Assembly: GCA_027493405.1 (NCBI GenBank)
Contig: JAOSKV010000007.1
Coordinates: 72,837-136,836, forward strand
Reading direction: 5' to 3'
Origin: FEB-22 sp003105195
GTDB lineage: Bacteria; Pseudomonadota; Alphaproteobacteria; Rhizobiales; Xanthobacteraceae
Length of the DNA: 64,000 bases
The notes below the pieces were generated by a model. That model searched no databases and had not been told where the DNA came from. It saw only the letters and a list, made by a program, of their open reading frames with translations. Both the position numbers and the translations under genes were made by a program. Of the stretch, positions 9,186 to 18,790 are shown one piece after another. Numbering within the stretch: the first letter of the stretch is position 1; every line of letters starts with the position of its first letter.

Positions 9186-10767
9186 CGCGGAATGCATCCT
9201 TGACCTGGCTGCGGTCGATTGCGCCGCTTGCCGTCTTCGGCAGGGCGGCCGCGAAGACGACATGCTTTGGCCGCTTGTAGCGGGCGATGCGCTGGGCGAC
9301 GAAATCGATGACGTCCTGCGCGCTGACGGATTGTCCCGACCGGAGCACGCAGACCGCCTTGATGGCTTCACCCCAGGCCGCATCCGGCACACCGAACACG
9401 ACGGCCTCGAGAACCATCGGGTGTGCGATCAGGACGGCTTCGACCTCCGCCGGATAGACGTTCTCGCCGCCCGGCTTGATCAGCTCTTTCGCCGGCGAGC
9501 GACCCTTGTACCAGAGATAGCCGTCGGCATCGAACGCACCGTTGTCACCGGTGTGGTGCCAACCGTTGCGGAACGTGGCGGCCGTGTCGGACTCGCAATT
9601 CCAATAGCCCTCGAACACGCCGGGACCGCGCACGACGATCTCGCCGACCTGTCCAGCCGGCAGCGGCCGGTCAAGTTCGTCGACGACCGCGACTGTGCTC
9701 AGGAACATCGGTCGGCCCGCTGACCCTGGTCGGTCGCGAAACTGCGCCGTGGTGACGAAGCCCGAAGTCTCCGACTGTCCGAAAGCGGTCCAGAACCGTC
9801 CGCTCGGACATTGCTTCTCGAAGCGCGCGATCGTTTCGGGAGCGTCGAGGCCGGTGACGATCCGAAGGCTCGCAAGATCGGCCGGGTCCGCCGCGGCGTC
9901 GAGCATGGCGCCGAGGATCGGCGGAAACTCGGCGAGCAGCGTGGCGCCCTCGTCGCGAACACAACGCACGGCTCCGGCCGGATCGAACTGTGGGACGATG
10001 ATGGTCGCGCCGCCGGCGTGTTGCGCTGCAAGCAGCATCGTCAAGCCGGCGAGGTGGAATAGCGGCAGGACGCCGAAGTTTACGTCCTGCCGTGTCAACG
10101 ACCAGTAGTGCATCAACTGACTGCTGCCGGCGATCAGCCCCGCGTGGGACAGCAGAGCGCCGCGCGGACGGCCACTTACCGCCGCCGTATGGAACATCAC
10201 GACCGGCGCGGTCGCCGGCACTTCGGCCCGCTCGACTAGGCTTGCCGGCGCAACGAGCTCCTCAAGGGGCGTGAAGGGCGAAACGGCGCCGCCAATCCCA
10301 AGCCAGTGATGCACCGATGTCGATGCATCCTGCATAGGACGGAGGACGTCCTGATGCGCATGGTCGGCGATGACGACCTTCGGCGTCGCATCCGACACGA
10401 TGTAGGCGATCTCCTCGGCGCTCAAGCGCCAATTGATCGGCACCAGGATCGCGCCCAGCCGGGCGACGGCCCCATACATCGTCACGAAATCGAGATTGTT
10501 ATGCGAGAGCATGGCGACGCGGTCGCTGCGGCCGATGCCGATCTTGGCGAGGCCTCCAGCAAGGCGTTCGACACGCGTCAGATGCGCGGCGTGTGTGACT
10601 CTCCGGTCGCCGAACACGAAAGCAGTGTCGTCGGGGAACAGCAGCGCGTTCCGCTCAATGACATCCGCCAGTGTGAAATCGCGAAGTCCCACGCCATCCC
10701 CGGGGAGGCAACGAAGTCTTTTCTTCCTTGTTACCGGAGGGTAGGTTCGTTGCCCGTTCGCTGTCAA
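9178..10767 (-). CDS. Acyl-CoA synthetase-like AMP-binding protein with altered catalytic motifs
   Basis: This 529-residue protein has the full two-domain fold of class I adenylate-forming enzymes, with LPLFHLAG, TAFGQSETSG, GWHHTGDNGAFDADGYLWYKGR and LIKPGGENVYPAEVE in the right order. Two key motifs differ from consensus. The phosphate-binding loop at 193-203 reads TAAVSGRPRG instead of TSGTTGxPKG. In the final A10 motif the universally used adenylation lysine is replaced by Ala516 (KTASGAIDR). It may therefore have weak or no adenylation activity, or act only in thioester formation. It lies between the TetR gene and livG and overlaps livG by eight bases. Confidence 0.8.
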   Translation of the reverse strand: MTANGQRTYPPVTRKKRLRCLPGDGVGLRDFTLADVIERNALLFPDDTAFVFGDRRVTHAAHLTRVERLAGGLAKIGIGRSDRVAMLSHNNLDFVTMYGAVARLGAILVPINWRLSAEEIAYIVSDATPKVVIADHAHQDVLRPMQDASTSVHHWLGIGGAVSPFTPLEELVAPASLVERAEVPATAPVVMFHTAAVSGRPRGALLSHAGLIAGSSQLMHYWSLTRQDVNFGVLPLFHLAGLTMLLAAQHAGGATIIVPQFDPAGAVRCVRDEGATLLAEFPPILGAMLDAAADPADLASLRIVTGLDAPETIARFEKQCPSGRFWTAFGQSETSGFVTTAQFRDRPGSAGRPMFLSTVAVVDELDRPLPAGQVGEIVVRGPGVFEGYWNCESDTAATFRNGWHHTGDNGAFDADGYLWYKGRSPAKELIKPGGENVYPAEVEAVLIAHPMVLEAVVFGVPDAAWGEAIKAVCVLRSGQSVSAQDVIDFVAQRIARYKRPKHVVFAAALPKTASGAIDRSQVKDAFRDA

Positions 10768-10833
10768 TCTCCATTAGCGGAGCGGCGGCGCAATTTCGAC
10801 GTGCACGTCGTGCGAGGCGCCGACGGTCCGGCG

Positions 10834-11559
10834 TCAGGACTTCCGACGTCGCTTCCGCACAGCCGACGATCGCGACCGCGTCGCAGTGCGACCAGTACCG
10901 AGTCCGCGCAAGAAGTAGTCGACGAAGAGCTCACTGATATCCGCGGCAGAAAGGCGCGCGAGCGAGCGGTCGAACCAGAATGCCATCCAATTGAGAGACC
11001 CGAACAACGCCGTTGCAGCCAGGGCCGGGTTGCACGGTTTGATCGATCCATCGGCGATTCCACGTTCGAACAGCGACCTGACCTTGTGTTCCAAGAGCCC
11101 TCGCGTGGCCTGAAGGCTTCTCGCGCCCTTTGGGGACAATTTGATCTTGAACAGCGTCACGACACAGACGCCGAACTCGCTGGTCACCCATTCGCCGTAG
11201 CGCACGAGCAGGATCGTCAGCAGTTCAGCCCCGGTCTTGTCGCCGGCGTCGAGTTGATCGAAGCCGTCCAGCATCTGATCCAGCCCGGCCTGCTGAATCG
11301 CAATCAGGATTTCTTCCTTGTTCCCGACGTAATAGTAGAGCGAGGGCTTGGTGATGTTCAGGACGTCGGCGATATCGGTGAGGCGCGTGCGCTCGTATCC
11401 TCGCTCGCGGAACAGCCGCGCCGCGGCACGCAGGATTACCTGCTGCTTGCGCATCGGCCCGTCGTCGCGAAAGACCTCGCCGGCCCAGCGTCCGGCTCTC
11501 GACGGCGTCGACGCACGACTTCGGGCCCGTGACCGAGCGAAGGTTGCATCATCGTGCAT
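10834..11559 (-). CDS. TetR/AcrR family transcriptional regulator
   Basis: This is a TetR-type dimeric repressor of up to 241 residues. The DNA-binding domain begins near MRKQQVILRAAARLFRERG and includes the helix-turn-helix LTDIADVLNITKPSLYYYV followed by NKEEILIA. The C-terminal ligand-binding half is FadR/PsrA-like in length, and such regulators often sense acyl-CoAs. An internal ATG at 11454 just before the domain is an alternative start, since the first 35 residues are basic and unstructured-looking. It sits inside the minus-strand operon between thiolase and ligase genes, so it probably controls this acid-degradation cluster. The effector is inferred, not seen. Confidence 0.83.
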   Translation of the reverse strand: MHDDATFARSRARSRASTPSRAGRWAGEVFRDDGPMRKQQVILRAAARLFRERGYERTRLTDIADVLNITKPSLYYYVGNKEEILIAIQQAGLDQMLDGFDQLDAGDKTGAELLTILLVRYGEWVTSEFGVCVVTLFKIKLSPKGARSLQATRGLLEHKVRSLFERGIADGSIKPCNPALAATALFGSLNWMAFWFDRSLARLSAADISELFVDYFLRGLGTGRTATRSRSSAVRKRRRKS

Positions 11560-11583
11560 CGTCGTGTCCGTCGCCTCGCGCCA

Positions 11584-12769
11584 TCAGTGTTTCTCGTACA
11601 AAGTGAGGACGGCGGCCCCGCCGAGGCCGAGATTGTGCTGCAGCGCCAGCCGGGCCCCCTCGACCTGTCGCTTCTCCGCGGTCCCGCGCAGCTGATGCGT
11701 CAATTCGAAGCATTGCGCCAGCCCCGTCGCACCGAGCGGATGGCCCTTCGAGAGCAGGCCGCCTGACGGATTGGTGACGACCATCCCGCCATAGGTGTTG
11801 TCGCCATCATCGACGAACTTGGCGGCCTCGCCTTCGCGGCAGAAACCGAGCGCCTCGTAAGTGAACACCTCGTTCTGCGCGAAGCAGTCGTGCAATTCGC
11901 AGACGTCGATGTCCTTTGCGTCGACGCCCGTCTGTTCGTAGAGGCTGGTGGCCGCCGCCCTCGCCATTTCGGCCCCAACCAGATCGATCATCGAACGGTT
12001 GGCAAACGTGCCGGGCTGATCGGTCGTCATCGTCTGGCCCTTGATCCGCACGTTCGCGCGGATGCCATGCTTGCGCGCGAAGCCCTCGGATACGACGACC
12101 GCCGCGGCCCCGCCGCAGGTCGGCGGGCAGGCCATCAAACGCGTGAGCACGCCGGGCCAGATTACCTGGGACGACAGTACGTCTTCGGCGCTCACGACCT
12201 TGCGAAACAGTGCCAACGGATTGGCCGCCGCATGGCGGCTCGCCTTCGCCCGCACCTTCGCGAACAAGTCGAGCTTGGCGCCGTGCCGCTCCATGTACTC
12301 GCGGCCCGCCCCGCCGAAAAAAGCGCAGCGTGAGCGGAATCTCGGTATGGCCCGCCAACTCGTCCGCGGCGGCATTGAACCGGGCGAACGTTGACGGCCG
12401 GTCGGTCCACACTTCGCCGAGTGCGCCCGGCTGCATCTGTTCGAAGCCGACCGCGATCGCGCATTCGACCATGCCGGACTGGACCGCCTGCCGCGCGAGA
12501 TACAGCGCGGTCGAACCGGATGAGCAATTGTTGTTGACATTGACGATCGGGATTCCCGTCATCCCGACCTCGTACATGGCGCGTTGCCCCGAGGTGGAAT
12601 CCCCATAGACATAGCCGACACAGGCCTGCTGCACGGCAGCATAACCGAGATTGGCGTCGGCGAGCGCAAGCTTTGCCGCCTCGGCGCCCATCTCGTAATA
12701 GGCGCTGCTATCACCCGGCTTGCGGAACGGCACCATCCCGACGCCTGCCACGACGACACTTTCGGCCAT
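11584..12769 (-). pseudogene. Thiolase family protein (SCP-X type), frameshifted
   Basis: Two frames join into one thiolase of about 394 residues. The N-terminal part (MAESVVVAGVGMVPF) carries the nucleophile region NNNCSSGSTAL with Cys82. The C-terminal part carries ELHDCFAQNE, NPSGGLLSKGHPLGATGLAQ with the catalytic His, and ends in GLGGAAVLTLYEKH. As in sterol-carrier-protein-X thiolases, the second cysteine motif of classical thiolases is absent and GLGGA stands in its place. The shift lies in a six-base homopolymer near 12313-12318, where five bases are expected, so a sequencing error is likely. It is first in the leftward operon and should cleave a beta-ketoacyl-CoA produced from the imported acid. 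Confidence 0.8.
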
Positions 12770-12991
12770 CTTCCTCTCCCTTGTCTGATGCTGCTTTTCG
12801 CCTGGACGCATCGCGCCGCTCGCTTCGTGCGTGTGCGTTCGCGGGGGCAACTCATCAATCGACGGATATGCACGCGCCTTGATTAGAATTCCCTGAGTGG
12901 GTAGGCTACCTGTGGGTAAGTACGGATGTCAAATCGGTGCAGGCAACCCTCGACGACCTGCGGCCCGACTATGGTTTGCGCTTGGGAGCAA
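12770..12991. promoter_or_regulatory. Divergent control region between two thiolase genes
   Basis: This 222-base gap separates the start codons of the leftward and rightward thiolase operons and must hold both promoters. A short inverted repeat, GGTAG-G-CTACC, at 12900-12910 is a candidate operator for the nearby TetR protein. No convincing -35/-10 pair stands out. The role of the repeat is inference. Confidence 0.3.
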
Positions 12992-14237
12992 ATGGGCATG
13001 GAAGAGGTATTTGTTGTTGGCGTCGGAATGACGCCGTTCGGGCGGATGCTGGATCTCGACATCAAGGCGTTGACGCGCATGGCCACGCAGGCCGCGGTTG
13101 CCGACGCGGGGCTCGAAATCCCGGACATCCAGGCCGCGTTCTTCGCCAATGTCTCTCAGGGACATATGGAGGGCCAGCACATGATCCGCGGCGAGATTGC
13201 GCTGCGCTCCATGGGCGTCGGCGGAATCCCCGTCGTCAATGTGGAGAACGCTTGCGCGAGCGGCAGCAGCGCTTTCAATCTCGCCGTGAGCCACTTGAAA
13301 TCCGGCCAGTCCGACGTTGCTCTCGCAGTCGGGGCGGAAAAAGATGTATTCGCTCGACCGCGACCTGATGTTCTCGATCTTCGACAGCGGCTGGGACGTC
13401 ACGGCCCGCGATGCGACCGTCGCGCGCCTCACCAAGATGGGCGAGGGCATCACACTGCCTCCGGGCACGACCTCGAACAAGCCGTACAGCGTCTTCATGG
13501 ACGTCTACGCGGCGTTCAGCCGCTTCCACATGCAGCGATACGGCACAACGCGCGAGCAGCTCGCCGCGGTCGCCGCCAAGAACCACAATCATTCGGCGCA
13601 TAATCCATTGTCGCAGTTCCGCAACTGCTATTCGGTGGACGACGTGCTGGCCGCGCCACCGATCGTGTACCCGTTGACACTGCCGATGTGCGCGCCGATC
13701 TCGGACGGCGCCGCCGCCACCTTGCTTTGCACCAAGAGCGGGCTGAGGAGACTCGGCCTCGGCGGTCAACGGGCCGTCCGGGTGCTCGCGTCCGTCATCC
13801 GCTCCGGAAGCGACCGCGCCGCGGAGGACGTCGAGAAGCACTGCACCGCGCTCGGCGCGAGACAGGCGTACGAGGCAGCCGGCGTCGGCCCGGCGGATGT
13901 GTCGGTCGCGGAGGTTCACGACGCCACCGCGATGGGCGAGATCATTCAGCTGGAGAACCTCGGCTTTTGCGCGTTCGGTGAAGGCGGGGCGATCTCGGAG
14001 CGCGGTGAGACGGCGATCGGCGGGCGCATCCCAGTCAATCCGTCGGGTGGTCTTGAGTCGAAAGGGCATCCGATCGGAGCGACCGGGCTCGGACAGATCT
14101 ACGAACTAGTCACCCAGTTGCGCGGTGAGGCTGGCCCGCGGCAGGTCGAGGGGGCCCGCATTGCCCTCGCAGAGAATGGCGGTGGCATCCATGGCATCGA
14201 GGAAGCCGTCGGCTGCATCACGATCCTCGGTCGCTGA
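12992..14237 (+). pseudogene. Thiolase family protein (SCP-X type), second copy, frameshifted
   Basis: This is a second thiolase, about 414 residues once two frames are joined. The first part starts MGMEEVFVVGVGMTPFGRML with a GGAGC ribosome site six bases upstream and contains the nucleophile Cys88 in VENACASGSSAF. The second part carries AEVHDATAMGE and NPSGGLESKGHPIGATGLGQ. The frame changes at a run of five A near 13339 (four expected), so again a homopolymer error is likely. The two thiolases here are divergent in sequence and in orientation, so they may act on different chain lengths or as partners. The next gene, a dehydrogenase, starts 22 bases downstream. Confidence 0.8.
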
Positions 14238-14258
14238 ACCGGAATTTCGGAACGACGT

Positions 14259-15050
14259 ATGGATGTGGCGGGGAAAGTCGCGATCGTGACCGGCGCCGGC
14301 TCCGGCATGGGCCTGGCCACTTGCAGGGCCCTGGCGGCCGCGGGAGCGCGGGTCGTCGGCTTCGAGGTCAGCGAGGTGGGCTTGCGGCGGCTCGGGGCGG
14401 AGTCCGGGGATGCAATCATGGCGCATCGGGTCGATGTCGCGCGTGAGGACGAAGTCAGCGCCGCGATCGATCGCATCGGTGACCAGTTGGGAACCATTCA
14501 TGTCGCGGTGAACTGCGCCGGCGTATCCAGCGCCGCCAAGACCGTGTCGAAAGGCCGTCCGTTTCCGCTTGTCGAGTGGGACAGGGTGATCGCGATCAAT
14601 CTGACGGGTACGTTCAACGTCGTGCGCTACGCAGCCCTGGCGATGTCGAAGAATTCGCCGGATGTCGCGACGGGGGAGCGCGGCGTCATCATCAATGTAG
14701 CTTCGGGGGCCGCCACACAGGGACAAGTCGGACAGGCGGCCTATAGCGCCAGCAAGGCCGGCGTCATTGGTCTTACGCTGCCGGTGGCGCGTGATCTCGC
14801 CGAACACGCGATCCGCGTCGTCACGATCAGTCCGGGCTTGTTCGATACCGAGATGGCGGCAAGCCTGCCGAAAGTCGCGAGTGTGATTCTCGACCAGATG
14901 GTCTTGTATCCGCGGCGAATGGGACGGCCCGACGAGTTCGCCCGCCTGGTTCGGCACATCGTCGAAAACGAATACCTCAACGCCACGACGATAGACCTCG
15001 ATGCAGGCGTGCGTCTGACCGCCCACCAGAGTCTGAGTCAACAGCGTTGA
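14259..15050 (+). CDS. Short-chain dehydrogenase/reductase (HSD10/3-hydroxyacyl-CoA dehydrogenase type)
   Basis: This 263-residue NAD(P)-dependent dehydrogenase has the Rossmann motif TGAGSGMG at 11-18, NCAGV at 85-89, the catalytic Ser149 in NVASGAATQGQVG and Tyr162/Lys166 in YSASK. The sequence RYAALAMSKNSP followed by GERGVIINVASGAA is typical of the HSD17B10 group, which oxidises 3-hydroxyacyl-CoA. It follows the second thiolase closely, so dehydrogenation followed by thiolysis is a sensible pair. Steroid or branched substrates are possible for this family. The first residues MDVAGKVAIV match the family start, which supports the ATG at 14259. Confidence 0.85.
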   Translation: MDVAGKVAIVTGAGSGMGLATCRALAAAGARVVGFEVSEVGLRRLGAESGDAIMAHRVDVAREDEVSAAIDRIGDQLGTIHVAVNCAGVSSAAKTVSKGRPFPLVEWDRVIAINLTGTFNVVRYAALAMSKNSPDVATGERGVIINVASGAATQGQVGQAAYSASKAGVIGLTLPVARDLAEHAIRVVTISPGLFDTEMAASLPKVASVILDQMVLYPRRMGRPDEFARLVRHIVENEYLNATTIDLDAGVRLTAHQSLSQQR

Positions 15051-15546
15051 ATCTGGCTCGACGACTTACATCTTGTTCGGGTGTGATCTTTCCGAAGACC
15101 GGAATCGCACTTTTCGGGACCATGCCCCGTGCTGCCGGACTACCCGGCGAGGCGCGCAGCGGTAGCGCAGCCGTAAGCAGGCAACGGAATGCCGCAGGTT
15201 CCGGCCAACCGAACCTATCGTCATCTCTTTCCCGCTCAGGTGATCGTCCTGTTCGGGACAGACTGGTGGGCGTTGCACCGCCAGTCGAGCTCGCGCGCCT
15301 TGGCCTGTTTCGGCTGCAGAGTGGCCGCACAACGCTGCCGTGAATCTCGCGGGCACCACGCGGGCGACGACACGTCGCGGATTGATTTAGGTCATGCCGC
15401 CGTCCAGCCAGGCTCGTAAGGGGATGACAGGGACGGCTTCGAGGAGGCTTGCCGGCAGGTGCTCGAGGCGCTGAAGGCACATGGCGTCGCTTCGACTCAG
15501 CAACGACGTCTCCGAAGCCGGAGAGACTGGAGAGCCAATTGCCTGG
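15051..15546. other. Intergenic region with a shrunken copy of the 0.9-1.75 kb locus
   Basis: No gene is supported here. An FNR-like site TTGATTTAGGTCAT lies at 15382-15395, and the bases around it match those around the site at 916-929. At 15429 and after, a frame reads RDGFEEACRQVLEALKAHGV, which resembles RDGFEAPYRLALAALKAHNV from the end of the broken gene at 1.7 kb. The middle of that gene is absent. I read this as a paralogous locus that suffered an internal deletion. The stretch 15060-15370 shows nothing I recognise. Confidence 0.4.
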
Positions 15547-16951
15547 ATGCTTGTTCACCGGCCTGCGGTGGCTCGCCGCCCTGATCATGGTGTGACCTTC
15601 AGCAGCGGGAGCGTCAGGGCGGATCAGTGGACCTCGCACCGGCTGGGCGAGGTCGTGTTCGAGGCCCCCGCGGACTGGAAGGTCGCGCGCCGCGAGAAGG
15701 ACCGCGCCCTGATCCTGCAGAACCCGACGGGCGATCTCGAGCTTCGCGTCGAATGGTGGCTGCAGGACGAGCCGATCCTCGGCTATGCCGACATCAAGTC
15801 CCACAAGCGGATCACGGTGGCGGGGAAGCCGGCCACTCATGTGCATTCGGTCTTCCCGAGCATGCAGGTGCTGAAGGCCGTTCTCGACGAGAAGCGGCGC
15901 GACGGCCGCAAGCTGCTGCTGGTGCTGGAGTCGACCGGGCCCGCCCTCGCGGTCATCTCGCCGCTGTTCGATTCGCTGCTCGGCCGCGTCGCTTTCGGCA
16001 AGGCATCCGCTGCGCCCAAACCGGCCGGGCCGAAGCCGGCCGCGACGCAGGCTCCGCTCCCGCCGCAGATGCGGGCCGTCGCGACCCGCATCGCCGAGGA
16101 CTGCGAGGCGGTCGCGCCCGCGACCTGGAATCACCCGACGCTCGCCGTGCTCGGCAAGCGCAAGCAGGCCCGGCTCGCATGGGTGATGCTGTGCCGCGGT
16201 CGCAGCCATCCGGTGTTCGGCGTCGATTTCGACTACGACCCGCAGGGGGCGCACGAGCGACTTCTTCTCTCCGCTCTACGACGAGATGCTGCGCGCCAAC
16301 CGGGATGCACCGTTCTCCTTCGCGGCGCTGCGCGACAAGCTGATCATCGACGTCGCGCGGCCGGGCCGGGACGAAGTCTCCGTCGATTTCCGCGAGGTGC
16401 CGGACCTGCCGCGGGCCGGCGACCGCGGGTCCTCCACCGCTCCGGCAGCGCCGGCCGCGACGGCGGAACTGCCCGCGCCGGAGGAGGACGACGTGCGCGT
16501 CTGGCTCGGCCCGGTCTCGCTCGAGCCGCCGCTCGAGTGGCAGGTGCGGCCCGACGCCTCGGGGCGCCTGCTCGCCCTGGTCCGCCCCGACGCCGGCGCC
16601 GAGATCCTGGTCATCCTCTGGCCCGAGGAGCGGCCGATGCCGAGCGACGGCGTCGAGCGCATCGAGCATGTCGTGATCGCGGGCGCGCCGGCCATGCGGC
16701 TGCGCGAGCGCGCCGGGCCGATCACGATCGAGCACGTGTTCTTCGATGAGCCCTTCGCCGACGGCTCGCGCCTTACGGTGGCCTATCGCGCGACCGGCGA
16801 GCCGATCGCGGACGGCGCGCCGTTGTTCGAGCTCGTGCTCGCCAGCCTCGACCGCAAGCGCCCCGCGCCCGGAGGGCCGACCCGCTGGATGTCCGGTCCG
16901 CGCGCAACCGATCCTTTCGCGGATCTCGACATGAGCGTGATCGAGCGTTGA
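15547..16951 (+). pseudogene. Uncharacterised protein, frameshifted
   Basis: I do not recognise this gene. Two frames join near 16257, at a run of five G (CAGGGGGCG), to give a soluble protein of about 465 residues with a repeated architecture. The first unit contains HRLGEVVFEAPADWKVARRE and the second contains VWLGPVSLEPPLEWQV. Both are followed by a segment resembling an adhesion or PsbP-like fold in which an expected DWKV/EWQV turn is preceded by a beta strand. A Pro/Ala-rich linker lies near 16430-16490. The chosen ATG at 15547 is uncertain because a signal peptide would be expected but is not seen. The next gene starts 19 bases after the stop. Confidence 0.45.
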
Positions 16952-16970
16952 CCGAAACGAGGTGGGAACC

Positions 16971-18487
16971 GTGAAGCACCGTCATGGATCGCGCGCCGCG
17001 GCCCTCTTCGCCTGCGCGCTCTGGCTCGTTCCCGCCGCCGCGCAGCCGACCACCATCGCGCAGGACATGGCATCCGCTGCCGCCGCCTATGCGGACGAGA
17101 AGGCGAGGGACACCGTCAAGGAGCAGTCGCGCGCCGCAATCACGGCGCTCTACAAGAAGATCTATCGCTCCGGCGCCGACAAGCGCCTGGTGCGCACTCT
17201 CGGCGCCGTCGCGCTCTCGGCCGAGGAGATCGACACCCTCGCCGAGAACGCCGCGAACGCCGTCATGCTCGGCGATCCCGAGGCCGTGAAGGCGGCCTCG
17301 GCCCAGGTCGCGGTGGCGCTCGGGCAGACGCTGACGCGGGGTCTCGCCGATGCCGAGCTGCGCGGCCGGATGAGCGCGCTGCTCGGCGGGGTCGACCGGG
17401 TCAACGAGATCGCCGCCGCCCTCGGCCAGGCCGCGGGCGGCGATTCGACGGCGGCGCTGGAGCTCGCCGGCCGCGCACTGATCGCCATGACGCCTGCCGC
17501 CGCCGTGTTCACGACCGCGGAGACCGCCGTCGGCGCCATGAAGTACCTGCAGGGCAAGTTCGTCGACCGCAATATCGAGGAGCTCTACCGCAAATACGTC
17601 GACGGCGACGCGCAGACGCGCGCCGACATCCGCACCCGGCTCGAGACCGCGGGCGTCTACTCCTACATCGTGCGCGACCGCCGCATCGACCTCGCCGCCG
17701 AGCGCGCCGACGCCATCGCCCGCGCCACCGCCGAGCCCGGCGATCGGGTGCGCGAGCGCCTCACCGCCGCGCGCGAGAGCGAGGTGGTGGACGACATCCT
17801 GCGCACCTTCGCGGCGCGCGCCAGGCAGGAGCGGGCGGCCGCCGAGGTCGCGCAGGCGCGCCAGCAGGCACAAGCCGAGGCCGCCGCCATGATCGACGCC
17901 CTCGACGCCACCGCGCGCGGCAGGTACGGCCGCGACTGGTGGAAGGGGCCCCCCCCAACCCCCAGAACACCCCCCCCGCGGGCCCCGCCCCCCCCCCCGG
18001 GGAGGGGGGGGCTCCCCCACCCGGCCCCCCCCCCCCACACGCGCGAGAGGGGCAGCTGCTGTCGACGCGGCTCGTTCACGGCGCGGACTCGGAGGAATAT
18101 CGCGAGCAGCTCGCAGGCTTCGAGGCTTTCCGCCGGGTGCTGCAGGGCGACCACGGCGCGGCCGCGGCATCGGCCACGCAGGCGCCGCCGGCGCCGGCGC
18201 CGACGCAGCCTGCCGGCCGCTGCGCGCCCGGATCGGCGCCGCGCGAGGAGGCCGACCGGCTCTGGGCGCAGGCCGTGCGCGCCGAGCGGAGCACGGACCA
18301 TGTCGCGATCAGGAACGCGCGGACGGCCCTGCAGCGCAGCCTCGCTTTGTGCCCCGACCCGGCGCGCGCCCGTAGGGATGCGGTGCTGAAGGACCGCTGG
18401 GTGAAGTATGTGATGAGCCACGTCGCCGGCCGCGTGAAGGCCTCGATGCCGACGATCCGCACGGACCATCTGCAGGTCGTGCGGTGA
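16971..18487 (+). pseudogene. Uncharacterised secreted protein, interrupted by a C/G-run artefact
   Basis: The GTG at 16971, with AGGTGGG upstream, opens a protein with a signal peptide (KHRHGSRAAALFACALWLVPAAAQ). It continues with an Ala-rich helical region, including TALYKKIYRSGADKRLVRTLGAVA and ALELAGRALIAMTPAAAVFT. The frame breaks down at 17946-18048 in a block of C and G homopolymers and then resumes in another frame as RLVHGADSEEYREQLAGF. It ends with KYVMSHVAGRVKASMPTIRT at 18487. The second part has a Pro/Ala linker and a Cys-rich helical tail. No known family is evident. It directly follows the previous unknown gene and may share its operon. Confidence 0.45.
17946..18048. repeat. 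Low-complexity C/G homopolymer block
   Basis: About 100 bases consist almost only of runs of C and G, some ten or more bases long, inside an otherwise normal coding region. Flanking codon usage is ordinary. The block destroys the reading frame and looks like base-calling failure at a structured or Pro/Gly-repeat locus rather than biology. Confidence 0.7.
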
Positions 18488-18592
18488 GCGCCGGGACCGC
18501 CGCCCGCGCCGCGGCCGCCGCTTGCGGATCCGGCCGCCACCATGCCGCGAGGGCTTGACCCGCAGCACCGGGCGGCCGAAAACCCGATCGAG

Positions 18593-18669
18593 GCGCCGGT
18601 AGCTCAGCTGGATAGAGCACCAGACTTCGAATCTGGGGGTCAGGGGTTCAAATCCTCTCCGGCGCACCA
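18593..18669 (+). tRNA. tRNA-Arg (anticodon TCG)
   Basis: The 77-base sequence folds as a cloverleaf. The acceptor arms are GCGCCGG and CCGGCGC, the D-arm is AGCTCAGCTGGATAGAGC, the anticodon stem is CCAGA/TCTGG with loop CTTCGAA (anticodon TCG, codon CGA), and the T-loop is GGTTCAAATCC. The 3' CCA is encoded. It is preceded by the end of the unknown secreted-protein gene and followed by the LysR gene on the other strand. I saw no direct repeat of its 3' end that would mark an integration site. Confidence 0.95.
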
Positions 18670-18790
18670 ATCATCGCTTGGTCCCTTGGAGGGGGGTCCG
18701 TTTCGAAACAAGGACAAGACCCGTTTCTTGCGAGCCACTCGGCGCAGCGCATTTGAACGGATCATTGGCGCGATGCCGAGAACGGGATCG

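Noticed and set aside
15066..15359. A 97-codon minus-strand frame in the gap after the dehydrogenase
   Set aside because: Basic, no family features, no upstream ribosome site; more likely chance.
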